This document shows, in pieces, positions 26,667 through 34,615 of a stretch of DNA of 64,000 nucleotides (its first letter is position 1; every line of letters starts with the position of its first letter). A program made the position numbers and the translations under genes. Below the pieces are notes generated by a model. That model did no database searches, was not told the DNA's origin, and saw only the letters and a list, made by a program, of their open reading frames with translations. The DNA is from Xylanimonas protaetiae (GTDB lineage: Bacteria; Actinomycetota; Actinomycetes; Actinomycetales; Cellulomonadaceae), in the NCBI RefSeq assembly GCF_004135385.1, contig NZ_CP035493.1:1178001-1242000 (forward strand). The letters are read 5' to 3'.

Positions 26667-28159
26667 CGGTCACCGTCCTGGGTCAGGTCCGGCGTGATGA
26701 CCTGCGTCGCCGCCGTGCTGGGAGAGGTCACCTCGGCGGCGGCACCGGCGTCGGGCACGATGCGGCCCTGGCCCACCTGGCCGCGCATCGGCAGCGCCGA
26801 CGGGCGGCGGGCGTTGTTGCTGATCACGATGAGCAGCGCCGCGATGATCCAGTTGGACAGCAGCGACGACCCGCCCTGGGCCATGAACGGCAGGGTCAGG
26901 CCCGTCAGCGGGATGAGCCGCGTGACGCCGCCGACGACGACGAACGTCTGGAGCGCGACCGTGAACGCGAGGCCGCCCGCGAGGAGCTTGCCGAACCCGT
27001 CACGCACCGTGATCGCGGTGCGCAGGCCGCGCTCCACGAAGATGAGGAACACCATGAGGATGGCGAGCATCCCCGTGAGCCCGAGCTCCTCGGCGAGCGA
27101 CGTGTAGATGAAGTCGGAGAACGAGAACGGCACGAGGTACGGGAAGCCGCGGCCCCAGCCGGTACCGACCATGCCGCCGTTCGCCATGCCGAACAGGCCG
27201 CCGACGAGCTGGCCCGAGCCGCCGCGCGCGTTGAACACCGCGGGGTCGAAGGCGTGCAGCCACCCCGTCATGCGCTGGCCCACGTGGGAGAACGCCTGCG
27301 CCGCGACGACCGCGCCGCCCGCGAACATCACCATGCCGATGAGCACCCAGCTGAAGCGTTCGGTGGCGAGGTACAGCATCGCCACGAAGATGCCGAAGAC
27401 TAGCAGCGACGTGCCGAGGTCGCGCTGGAAGACGAGCACGCCGAGCGAGGCGATCCACACGAGGGCCAGCGGCCCGAGGTCGCGGATCCGCGGCAGCTGG
27501 AGCCCGAGGACCTTCGGGCCGGCCAGGGCGAGGGTGTCCCTGTTCGACACGAGGTAGCCGGCGAAGAAGATGACCAGGGTGATCTTGACGAACTCGGCCG
27601 GCTGCATCGTGAACCCCGCGATGCTGATCCAGATCTGCGCGCCCCGGACCCGCAGCCCGATGCCGGGGACCAGCGGGAGCACCAGCAGCACGAGGCTGGA
27701 GAACATCGCGGTGTACGTGAGCTTGCGCAGCGCCCGGTGGTCCTTGAGGAACCAGATCACCAGGCACGCGAGCACCACGCCCAGCGCCGACCACTGCGTG
27801 TTGCGTACGACGTCGGCGCCCGCGGCACCGCGCGCCCCGGACTCCTGGATGCGCAGGATCATCGCCAGCCCGAGCCCGTTGAGCAGCACGACGGCGGGCA
27901 GGATCGTCTGGTCCGCGAAGGGCGCCTTGACGCGCACGACGACGTGGGCCACCAGGGCGAGGCCCGCCAGCGCCGCCGACTCGCGCCAGAAGTGGTCGGG
28001 CAGCGAGTCGTGGACCCCGATGCCGACCAGCGCGAACGCGCCGACGCCCGCCGTCACCGCGAGGACCAGGAGCCACAGCTCGGCGATCCGCAGCGGCCGG
28101 CGGACCCGGGGCTCGACGACGTCGGGCTCGAGGCCGGCGCCCTGCTCGAGAGCGCTCAT
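26663..28159 (-). CDS. rodA: SEDS family peptidoglycan polymerase (RodA/FtsW type)
   Basis: SEDS glycosyltransferases polymerise lipid II together with a class B PBP. The 498-residue protein has about ten or more membrane helices, the conserved block PAEFVKITLVIFFAGYLVSN, the ERF segment after LYLATE, and the PYLVPFSFSDFIYTSLAEELG loop that carries essential acidic residues. An extended first extracellular region and a C-terminal Ala/Thr tail are present. It starts at ATG 28159, overlapping the phosphatase gene; the open frame further upstream is antisense-like and not used. Confidence 0.93.
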   Translation of the reverse strand: MSALEQGAGLEPDVVEPRVRRPLRIAELWLLVLAVTAGVGAFALVGIGVHDSLPDHFWRESAALAGLALVAHVVVRVKAPFADQTILPAVVLLNGLGLAMILRIQESGARGAAGADVVRNTQWSALGVVLACLVIWFLKDHRALRKLTYTAMFSSLVLLVLPLVPGIGLRVRGAQIWISIAGFTMQPAEFVKITLVIFFAGYLVSNRDTLALAGPKVLGLQLPRIRDLGPLALVWIASLGVLVFQRDLGTSLLVFGIFVAMLYLATERFSWVLIGMVMFAGGAVVAAQAFSHVGQRMTGWLHAFDPAVFNARGGSGQLVGGLFGMANGGMVGTGWGRGFPYLVPFSFSDFIYTSLAEELGLTGMLAILMVFLIFVERGLRTAITVRDGFGKLLAGGLAFTVALQTFVVVGGVTRLIPLTGLTLPFMAQGGSSLLSNWIIAALLIVISNNARRPSALPMRGQVGQGRIVPDAGAAAEVTSPSTAATQVITPDLTQDGDR

Positions 28160-29640
28160 CCGACGGGCTCCACGGGCTGGTCGACGGGCGTGTCGGCGGG
28201 CACGTCGGTCGGAGGCTGCTCCGCGGGCGGCTCGACCGGCGTCTCCGCAGGCGGCTGCGTCGGTTCGGGCGTCGGTTCCTGCTCCTGCTCCGCCTGCGCG
28301 ATGAGGCGCGCCGCGCGGTCGCGCGCGTCCTGGAGAGACGACGCGCGGATGGTGCCGTCCAGGCGGCTCGCGAAGAACGCGGGCAGGTCGCTGACGGGCG
28401 TGCCGGTGTACTCGACCGGCGTCGACAGCGTGAGGGGACCGGCGGAGGCCGGGATGCCCCGGAAGATCGCCACCTGGTCCTCCGAGACGCCGACGAAGTA
28501 CTGCTGCTGCGTCCACCGGTAGGCGCCCCAGCCGCCCACGCCGACGACGGCGAGGGCCAGGAGGGTCACGAGCGTCGCGATGACGGGGTGGCGGCGGGGG
28601 GCGGGACGCGCGTCGGCGTCGTCGGCCTCCTCCTCGTCGTCGCCGTCACTGGTGTCGCCGTCACCGTCGCCGGGCGCGGAGGCCAGGGAGGCGGGGGTGC
28701 CCTCGGACGCCGCGGCGTCGTCGGACGGCGTGGCCGGGACGTCCGCGGACGGCGCGGGCGAGCCTGGGATCGGGCTCGTGCCCGTCGCCGCGCCGACCAC
28801 CTGGACGCCGCCGACGCCGGTCGCCGCCGCGGCGGGCAGCCCCGGGTCCACGGCCCTGGCGTCCACAGCCTTGGCGTCCACAGCCTCGGCGCTCTCGTCG
28901 GCGGCGGCCGCGTCGTCGTCGACGACGTCGGCGACCACGACGGTGATGTTGTCGGTGCTGCCGCCGTGCATCGCGGCGAGGAGCAGCAGGTCGGCGGCCT
29001 CGCCGACGTCCTTGGCGTCGGTGAGGATCTCGCCGAGCAGGTCGAGGTGGACGAAGCCGCTCAGGCCGTCCGAGCAGAGCAGCCAGCGGTCGCCGGGCTT
29101 GGCCTCGCGGATCGACATGTCGGGGTGCAGGTCGAGGTCGAAGTCGCTGAGCACGCGCATGACGACGTTGCGCTGCGGGTGCGTCTCGGCCTCGTCGGCC
29201 GTGATGCGGCCCGTGTCGACCAGGTGCTGGACGAACGTGTGGTCCACCGTGACCTGCGTGAGCGCGCCGTCGCGCAGCAGATAGGCGCGGGAGTCGCCCA
29301 TGTGGGCCATGACCAGCGTGGACCCGGTGCGCAGCAGCGCCGTGACCGTGGTGCCCATGCCCGCCAGGTCCGGTGCGGCGGTGCTCGCACGGACCAGGCC
29401 GAGGCGGGCCTCCTCCACGGCGGCCTCGAGGTCGTCGAGGGCGGCGGCCGGCGTGTGCGTGTCGGTGTCGAGGTGCCGCAGGTTCTCGATCGCGATGCGC
29501 GAGGCGATGTCGCCTCCCGCGTGCCCACCCATGCCGTCGGCCACGACCAGCAGGTTCGGGCCGGCGTAGGCCGAGTCCTGGTTGCTGGAACGCACCAGTC
29601 CGACGTCGGAGCGCGCGGCGTAGCGCAGGGACACGGTCAC
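28156..29640 (-). CDS. pstP: PP2C-type serine/threonine phosphatase PstP
   Basis: Removes phosphates placed by PknA/PknB. The 494-residue protein has a PP2C domain in residues 1-240 with the metal sites (SNQDSAYAG, VVADGMGGHAGG near 32, LCSDGLSGFV near 183, GSTDNITVVVADV near 222). An Ala/Asp-rich linker, a transmembrane helix (VIATLVTLLALAVVGVGGW) and an extracellular tail ending in a Pro/Val/Glu-rich stretch follow. The GTG start at 29640 gives MTVSLRYAARSDVGLVRSSN. It overlaps rodA by 4 bases. Confidence 0.94.
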   Translation of the reverse strand: MTVSLRYAARSDVGLVRSSNQDSAYAGPNLLVVADGMGGHAGGDIASRIAIENLRHLDTDTHTPAAALDDLEAAVEEARLGLVRASTAAPDLAGMGTTVTALLRTGSTLVMAHMGDSRAYLLRDGALTQVTVDHTFVQHLVDTGRITADEAETHPQRNVVMRVLSDFDLDLHPDMSIREAKPGDRWLLCSDGLSGFVHLDLLGEILTDAKDVGEAADLLLLAAMHGGSTDNITVVVADVVDDDAAAADESAEAVDAKAVDARAVDPGLPAAAATGVGGVQVVGAATGTSPIPGSPAPSADVPATPSDDAAASEGTPASLASAPGDGDGDTSDGDDEEEADDADARPAPRRHPVIATLVTLLALAVVGVGGWGAYRWTQQQYFVGVSEDQVAIFRGIPASAGPLTLSTPVEYTGTPVSDLPAFFASRLDGTIRASSLQDARDRAARLIAQAEQEQEPTPEPTQPPAETPVEPPAEQPPTDVPADTPVDQPVEPVG

Positions 29641-29647
29641 GCGCGCG

Positions 29648-30157
29648 TCATCCCTGCAGCTCGACGACGGAGCGGCCGATCTGCACGCCGACGCCCGGCG
29701 CGAGCGGGACGACGCCGGTGACCTGCTGGTCGCCGACGAACGTGCCGTTGGTCGAGCCGAGGTCCTCGACGTACCACTGCCCGCCCTGCGGGAAGATCCG
29801 CGCGTGGCGCGACGACGAGTAGTCGTCGTCGAGCACGAGCGTGGACCCGGGCGAGCGGCCGATGAGGATGCTCGACCCGGTCAGCGGCAGCGACGTGCCC
29901 TGCAGCGGGCCGGCGACGACGACGAGCCGCGTCGGGGCGCCGCCGCGAACAGGTGCGGGAGCAGGCGGAGCCGCGGGGGCAGGAGCGCCGGCGATGGACG
30001 GCGGCGCCGTCGCGGTGCGGGTGCGGCGCCGCTCGGCGCGGCCGCCCGACGCGCGCGTCGACAGGTCACGGCGCAGCACGCCGATCGCGGTGAGCACGAA
30101 CACCCAGAGCAGCACCAGGTAGCCCAGCCGCAGCAGGGTGAACGTCAGCTCACTCAT
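29648..30157 (-). CDS. fhaB: FHA domain protein FhaB (FipA)
   Basis: A 169-residue protein with an N-terminal membrane helix (LTFTLLRLGYLVLLWVFVLTAIGVLRR), a Pro/Ala linker and a C-terminal FHA domain (LIGRSPGSTLVLDD, SSSRHARIF, then DLGSTNGTFV). FHA domains bind phosphothreonine, and in relatives this protein connects PknA/PknB to the division machinery. It lies 7 bases upstream of pstP and 10 bases after fhaA within the operon. Confidence 0.93.
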   Translation of the reverse strand: MSELTFTLLRLGYLVLLWVFVLTAIGVLRRDLSTRASGGRAERRRTRTATAPPSIAGAPAPAAPPAPAPVRGGAPTRLVVVAGPLQGTSLPLTGSSILIGRSPGSTLVLDDDYSSSRHARIFPQGGQWYVEDLGSTNGTFVGDQQVTGVVPLAPGVGVQIGRSVVELQG

Positions 30158-30167
30158 GTCGGGATGA

Positions 30168-30875
30168 TCACCACTCCTCGGTGGCGGCCGTGCCCGACCA
30201 GAACATGATCCGGGTGCGGCCGATCGTCAGGGTGTTGCCGTCGAGCAGGGTCGCCGCCGGGACCTGGTGGCCCTCGACATACAGACCGTTCGTGGAGCCG
30301 AGGTCCGTGGCGACGACGCCGTCGGGCGTCACGCGGATCTCGAGGTGCCTGCGGCTCACGCCCGGGTCGTCGACGACGATGTCGGCGTCGGCGTCCCGGC
30401 CGATGACCGTGACCGGGCCGGTCAGCAGGTAGCGCTGACCGTCGATGTCGATGAGCGGGTGGCGCGTGCTCGGTGCCGACGTCGTCGCCGGCGCGACGGC
30501 GCCACGGACCGACGCCGAACGGACCTGGAAGCGGCCGCCCGTGAGGTCCTCGTGCTCCTCGAACGAGACGGAGACCGGGCCGACGAACGCGTAGTGCTGG
30601 GACGCGGCGTACTCGGTGAGGTTCGTCGCGAGCTCGTCCGCCAGCGCCTCCGCACCCCACGCCTCGATCTGCGCGAAGTCCTCCGGCGAGAGCTCGACCG
30701 TGAGCTCGTTCGGCGCGACCGTGCGGTCGCGGCCCATGACGGCGGCACGGTCGTCGAGCTCCCGGCGCAGACGGGCAGCAAGCTCGACCGGCTTCACCTC
30801 GCCACGGCCGACCTTGGAGAACGCGCTGTTCATGGCACGCTCGACACCCTTCTCGAACCGATCCAGGACGCCCAT
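30168..30875 (-). CDS. fhaA: FHA domain protein FhaA (DUF3662-FHA)
   Basis: First gene of the signalling operon. The 235-residue protein starts MGVLDRFEKGVERAMNSAFS and has an N-terminal DUF3662 domain (about 1-115; RAAVMGRDRTVAPNELTVEL). A C-terminal FHA domain follows (VIGRDADADIVVDD, VSRRHLEIRV, DLGSTNGLYVEG). In Mycobacterium FhaA is a PknB substrate that ties peptidoglycan precursor flipping to kinase signals. ATG 30875 has AGGAGG 5 bases upstream, better than the in-frame start at 30902. The linker is shorter than in mycobacterial FhaA. Confidence 0.93.
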   Translation of the reverse strand: MGVLDRFEKGVERAMNSAFSKVGRGEVKPVELAARLRRELDDRAAVMGRDRTVAPNELTVELSPEDFAQIEAWGAEALADELATNLTEYAASQHYAFVGPVSVSFEEHEDLTGGRFQVRSASVRGAVAPATTSAPSTRHPLIDIDGQRYLLTGPVTVIGRDADADIVVDDPGVSRRHLEIRVTPDGVVATDLGSTNGLYVEGHQVPAATLLDGNTLTIGRTRIMFWSGTAATEEW

Positions 30876-31062
30876 CGCCACCTCCTCTCGCACGCCCGAC
30901 ACACGCCGCGGGCAGACTACCTAGATCGTAGGCAGCGGCACAGGGTGATGACCCGGAAACGTGTGAACGACTGGCGGACGGGTGGGGGAAATCGGCGCCC
31001 GAAGGCGGTCTGGCCTTGCGATTCGGGGAACGCGGGCCACCCGTGCTAGGTTTCTCCAGCAC
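30876..31062. promoter_or_regulatory. fhaA / tRNA-Leu divergent promoter region
   Basis: No gene here. For tRNA-Leu, TGCTAGGTTT at 31044-31053 is an extended -10-like element 10 bases before the tRNA. For the fhaA operon, CTACGATCT on the minus strand around 30920-30930 is a possible -10. Both are consensus guesses without clear -35 partners. Confidence 0.35.
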
Positions 31063-31146
31063 GCGCGAGTGGCGGAATAGGCAGACGCGCACGGTTCAGG
31101 TCCGTGTGCCCGTGAGGGCGTGGGGGTTCAACTCCCCCCTCGCGCA
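31063..31146 (+). tRNA. tRNA-Leu (CAG)
   Basis: A class II tRNA of 84 bases with acceptor arms GCGCGAG and CTCGCGC, an anticodon loop TTCAGGT carrying CAG at 31097-31099, a long variable arm, and T-arm GGGGGTTCAACTCCCCC. The 3' CCA is not encoded. An accessory segment follows directly downstream. Confidence 0.96.
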
Positions 31147-31178
31147 CGTGAGGACGTCTCCCAGTGGGAAGCGTTGCC

Positions 31179-31213
31179 GGAACCCCCGGCCGGTTGATCC
31201 GGCCGGGGGTTCC
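31179..31213 (+). terminator. Terminator after tRNA-Leu
   Basis: A perfect 15-bp GC-rich stem (31179-31193 with 31199-31213, loop TTGAT), 32 bases after the tRNA. Confidence 0.8.
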
Positions 31214-31262
31214 GTCGTTCCCGGGCGTCCCTGGACGTGAGCTCGTGGACTGGTGCGTCTGA

Positions 31263-31418
31263 TCGCCGGACGCGGTCCGCGCGGCCCTGATCGACCACCT
31301 TGCGGGCACGAGCGAGCTCGACGTCGCTGTCGCGCGGGCGCGGGAGACCTATCGTCGGGTTGTCGTCGAGGCCGAGGCCGTGACAGCACAGGTCGGCGAC
31401 GGCGGCCGCGGCGGGTGA
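31263..31418 (+). pseudogene. Start-less C-terminal gene remnant
   Basis: Fifty-one codons stay open from just after an in-frame TGA at 31260 to the stop at 31416. The translation has the look of a genuine helical protein end (AALIDHLAGTSELDVAVARA, then ETYRRVVVEAEAV), yet there is no start codon or ribosome site. It is most simply the tail of a gene whose front was lost when the segment beside tRNA-Leu was rearranged. I do not recognise the parent family. A short chance open frame cannot be excluded. Confidence 0.4.
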
Positions 31419-31550
31419 ACTTCGACGTTGAGAGTGGTTTCAGTGCGCGGTGGATCAATGATCGAGGTTCATTGGCCCGAGACGTGTGCCGCGGGCACTA
31501 CCGAAATGGATGGGCGCCGCTGCTCCCCTGTGTTCGAAACCGGAGGCACC

Positions 31551-32342
31551 ATGGCCACGCTCGACACGCATGATCCCAAGCAAGTGTTCTCCGCGCAGGT
31601 CCTTGACGTCGACCTCGGTGTGGGTGGACGACGGCTGATCGTCGCGTCCGGCATCGCCTGTCCCGAGTGGAAGATCGACACCGACGAAGTCGCTCATGGC
31701 GCCGACACGATCTTGTTGCACATTCCGGCGGACAGGGTCGAGCAGGTCTCCGTCCACGTTGGCCTGGCCAGCATCACCAACGACGACTCGTCCTACACCT
31801 TCGCCGTCGACGAGGCACGGGTCGCGGTAGATGAGGCCACAGGCGAGTTGGTGCTGTCGGTGAAGTCGGCGCTGATGGGCGAGTGGTCGAGCCTCAGCCG
31901 GTACTCGTACCAGGTGGTCGCGGCGATCTCGCGAGACACCCCGGAAGTCGCTGGCACGATCCACTGGCCAAAGGCCCTGTTCGCACCCGAGCCGCTCCCG
32001 TCCGTCGTGAGCGGCCATCTGGCGATCATGTTGAACGAGCGCACGACGAGCCCGGCCGGCGGCCCTTTCGGAGGAGTGATCGAGCACCTGAGTCCTATCG
32101 GCGCAGGTGAGGTGGTCGCCGTCAGCGCCTCCGACACGGATGTCTCCGTCCGCTACAGGATCGTCGCTCCCCCGAAGGGAGCCGAACTGCGCGTCACGGT
32201 CAAGCCTGTCGGGTTCCCGGGCCCCGGGACTGTGTCGGCCGGACCGGACAGGCCGGGTGCGGACATCTTCACGCTCGATCTGTCCCACGCCAGTCGAACC
32301 GGCGTGGACTTCTTCGTCTCGGCAGACGAGGTGATCCGATGA
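31551..32342 (+). CDS. Unrecognised protein A of the tRNA-Leu segment
   Basis: I do not recognise this 263-residue protein. It has no signal peptide, membrane helix or enzyme motif and looks beta-rich. Residues about 12-130 contain the pattern DDSSYTFAVDEARVAVD followed by TGELVLSV, which reappears in the next gene; residues 150-263 form a second, different beta-rich part. ATG 31551 has GGAGG 5 bases upstream; the frame is open back to 31428 without a better site. It overlaps the next gene by 4 bases (ATGA). Codons contain more A/T third positions than the neighbouring core genes, suggesting acquisition. Confidence 0.7.
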   Translation: MATLDTHDPKQVFSAQVLDVDLGVGGRRLIVASGIACPEWKIDTDEVAHGADTILLHIPADRVEQVSVHVGLASITNDDSSYTFAVDEARVAVDEATGELVLSVKSALMGEWSSLSRYSYQVVAAISRDTPEVAGTIHWPKALFAPEPLPSVVSGHLAIMLNERTTSPAGGPFGGVIEHLSPIGAGEVVAVSASDTDVSVRYRIVAPPKGAELRVTVKPVGFPGPGTVSAGPDRPGADIFTLDLSHASRTGVDFFVSADEVIR

Positions 32343-32917
32343 CCGACACGTGGGAGCTGCCGCCGTACGAGTTGTACGCACCCTGGGATCCGAACATCGA
32401 CCACACGCCACCGCCCCTGACCTCCGTGGATGGTCCTGCGCAGCCCGTGCTGAAGATCCCCGTGGCCGGACCTTCGCCGTTCAACACCTTGGCAGTGGTT
32501 CGTGGGCGCGCATTCATAGGCAGCGGACCCATCTCTGACGGGACGATGCACCGCGTTGACTCAGTTGTCCGAACGCATCTGGTGATCCCCGAGTTCGACC
32601 GCGATGTGCCTCTTGGTAACCAGCTCGCACACTCGACCACCGCCTCGATCCTGGCGATGGCGTCGGGCCCCGAGAAGGAAGTCTTCGCGGACGACGGCTC
32701 CCACTTCACGATTGCCATCGACGAGGTGGTCGCCGACCCGCACGTGGACCCTGACACCGGGAGGTACTCCGTGACCGTGCGGACCGCGTGCGAGCACCAT
32801 CAGACGAGCACCGCCCAGTGGCTCGAGATGACGTCATGGGTGCTCTACCGGGAACCGGAGCAGGTCGCGCCTGGTGGGCCGTCCCCACGACGGCTGATCC
32901 TGCGGCGACCGCGCTGA
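32339..32917 (+). CDS. Unrecognised protein B, sharing a domain with protein A
   Basis: A 192-residue protein of unknown function, translationally coupled to protein A. The first 40 residues are Pro-rich and Tyr/Trp-containing (WELPPYELYAPWDPN). The remainder aligns by eye with the first domain of protein A: HLVIPEFDR versus LLHIPADR, DDGSHFTIAIDE versus DDSSYTFAVDE, and DTGRYSVTVRTA versus ATGELVLSVKSA. No membrane segment or catalytic motif is seen. Codon use (for example TTC ATA GGC) is less GC-driven than in core genes. A and B may assemble together; this is inference from coupling and similarity. Confidence 0.7.
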   Translation: MTDTWELPPYELYAPWDPNIDHTPPPLTSVDGPAQPVLKIPVAGPSPFNTLAVVRGRAFIGSGPISDGTMHRVDSVVRTHLVIPEFDRDVPLGNQLAHSTTASILAMASGPEKEVFADDGSHFTIAIDEVVADPHVDPDTGRYSVTVRTACEHHQTSTAQWLEMTSWVLYREPEQVAPGGPSPRRLILRRPR

Positions 32918-32957
32918 CCGTCGCTGGTTGGATGTGAATGCAAGGAGGTCCGCCACG

Positions 32958-33032
32958 ATGATGTGGCAGGCTTCCTTGGAGGCGTGGGTGACTCTAGAGA
33001 CCGGATGGACTAACGGAGGTCGCCATGTCTGA
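32958..33032 (+). CDS. Possible 24-residue leader peptide before the GIY-YIG gene
   Basis: AAGGAGG at 32942-32948 is followed after 9 bases by two ATGs and a 24-codon frame starting MMWQASLEAW and ending GGRHV. Its stop TGA (33030-33032) overlaps the start of the nuclease gene at 33025. The ribosome site is strong and the overlap would couple translation, but the peptide is too short for coding evidence. Confidence 0.35.
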   Translation: MMWQASLEAWVTLETGWTNGGRHV

Positions 33033-33855
33033 GTTCGCCGACGAGGTTGTCGACGGTCCCCCCTCGCTCCCACTCTCGCCACGCGACGAGCTCGGCGAGT
33101 TCATCGCCGTTCAGGACGGTCGGCTCGGCGAGGTGTACCGCCTCTGGCACGAGCGTCCCGACGCTCGCTGGATCGCCGATCAGCAGAACGTCGCGAGCGT
33201 TGGCTACATCTACGGCTGGAAGCGAGCATGGGAGGCCGCGCTCGACGGCGCAGTCCCCAACGGCCCAACCGCTCTCCGCCAGACCATCGGCAGCCTCAAC
33301 TCGCTCTTGAAGAAGGGGCGGGGCACCCTGAGCCTGGCCGCGATCGATCTGCTCAAGACGAACAGGGCGCTCATCATCGCCGCCGCAGATGAGGTTGACG
33401 TCGAGGAGGCCGCAGAGGCGAGCGCAGCCGCCGAGTCCATCGAGAAGCGCGAGCTTGCGGCCATTCACACGGCGGGCATCTACGCCTTCTCCTACGGCTG
33501 GTATCTCGAGAGCCCGATCGATCCGGAGGGCGGCAACACCCTGATCAAGGTCGGTAAGGCCGAGGACGTAGCTAGTCGCCTCGACCAGCACCGGCAAGGC
33601 GCAAGGGCGCACATCCCAGAACCTCTCGTGACCATTCGCGTGTACGAGACAGGTTCGCGTGACCTCGATCGGACTGAGCGAGACTTCCACCGACTCCTGG
33701 GGACCGCGGGCCACAGCAACCCCCGCCGTGAGGAGTCACTGCGGCGGACGCGCAACGAGGTCGGCCGGGAATGGTTCCTGACGAACGCAGACTTCTTGGA
33801 CGCGATCGCAGGAGTCCTTGAGCTGAGAACCGTCTACTCAGACGAAAACGGGTAG
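33025..33855 (+). CDS. GIY-YIG superfamily (T5orf172-like) nuclease domain protein
   Basis: A 276-residue protein. The N-terminal 145 residues are helical and unrecognised (GYIYGWKRAWEAALDG, then an Ala/Glu-rich segment). The C-terminal part matches the T5orf172/MUM113 branch of GIY-YIG nucleases: GIYAFSYGW near 151, IKVGKAEDVASRLDQH near 173 with the catalytic-type Arg, TERDFHRLL near 216 with the metal-binding-type Glu, and GREWF near 247. Such domains cut DNA in phages, mobile elements and defence loci. The ATG has GGAGG 5 bases upstream. It stands downstream of genes A and B in the accessory segment. Confidence 0.75.
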   Translation: MSEFADEVVDGPPSLPLSPRDELGEFIAVQDGRLGEVYRLWHERPDARWIADQQNVASVGYIYGWKRAWEAALDGAVPNGPTALRQTIGSLNSLLKKGRGTLSLAAIDLLKTNRALIIAAADEVDVEEAAEASAAAESIEKRELAAIHTAGIYAFSYGWYLESPIDPEGGNTLIKVGKAEDVASRLDQHRQGARAHIPEPLVTIRVYETGSRDLDRTERDFHRLLGTAGHSNPRREESLRRTRNEVGREWFLTNADFLDAIAGVLELRTVYSDENG

Positions 33856-34083
33856 TGACGAGAGGAGGTCGCGGGTGTTCGTCGAGGATCGCTCGTCGAG
33901 ACGAAGATGCACCGCGTGGTCACCGCCGACGAGGTCCAGCACAGGCGGGTGGTCGCGCGGACGGCCGTCGCCAACGTCTCTCCCGTGTCCACGAGGCGTG
34001 GGACCACCGTCTGCTACCGGAGGACGACGTCGACAACGCGGACGGTCTGCGGGACCGGACGTACAGCGAGCCCCGTCGTTACC
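33856..34083 (+). other. Gap with a possible decayed reading frame
   Basis: These 228 bases hold no complete gene. One + frame reads RLSRVHEAWDHRLLPEDDVD followed by DNADGLRDRTYSEPRRYRG-like residues, which looks protein-like but lacks a sensible start and runs into the next gene out of frame. It may be a gene remnant at the right edge of the accessory segment. Confidence 0.25.
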
Positions 34084-34614
34084 GTGGCCCTCGTGCTGAC
34101 CCTCACCAGGTACGACGGCGCCGATGCCGCGGCGCTGAGCGAGCTCGTCCACGGCGTCTACGCCGAGCAGTACCCGCCGGGACCGGACTTCTCGCAGTGG
34201 CGTGACGGCCAGTGGGCGCGCCATCGCAGCCGTGCGGAGTTCGCGCTGTGCGTCGCGCGCGAGGGCGACGACGTCGCCGGGCTGATCTGGAGCTACCTCG
34301 GCGGTCCCGGGCAGTACTGGACCGACGCGGTCCAGGAGTCGCTCGCGCCGGGGGTCGGCCAGGAGTGGCTCGGGGGCCACCTGGAGATCGTCGAGCTCGT
34401 CGTCCGTCCGGCGTTTCGCCGGCGCGGGATCGCCGCCCGGCTCCTCGGCTCCGCCGTCGCGTCGACGAGCGCCCGCCGAGCGCTGCTGACCGTCCGCGAC
34501 GGAGCGCTGCCGGCACGGGCGCTCTACGAGTCGCTCGGGTTCACGCCCTTGGGGCGCGCCTTCGGGGACATGACGGTCATGGGCCTGGAGGTCGCGGACG
34601 GGCGGTGCCGCTAG
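34084..34614 (+). CDS. GNAT family N-acetyltransferase
   Basis: A 176-residue acetyltransferase-like protein. The acetyl-CoA site is visible as VRPAFRRRGIAARLLGSAVA (the R/Q-x-x-G-x-G/A block) near 105-124, followed by the usual beta-strand VRDGALPARALYESLGFTPLG. The substrate is unknown. The GTG at 34084 (or 34093) gives the normal N-terminus LTLTRYDGADAAALSELV; neither has a strong ribosome site. It is followed after one base by a PP2C-like gene, so the two are probably co-transcribed. Confidence 0.8.
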   Translation: MALVLTLTRYDGADAAALSELVHGVYAEQYPPGPDFSQWRDGQWARHRSRAEFALCVAREGDDVAGLIWSYLGGPGQYWTDAVQESLAPGVGQEWLGGHLEIVELVVRPAFRRRGIAARLLGSAVASTSARRALLTVRDGALPARALYESLGFTPLGRAFGDMTVMGLEVADGRCR

Positions 34615-34615
34615 C

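Noticed and set aside
31428-31550. Longer version of protein A starting at 31428
   Set aside because: The extra 41 residues lack a ribosome site and protein-like character, while ATG 31551 has GGAGG at ideal distance.
31147-34083. Integrative element with attL/attR at tRNA-Leu
   Set aside because: No integrase gene and no repeat of the tRNA 3' end could be seen within the segment, so only a composition- and context-based island is claimed.
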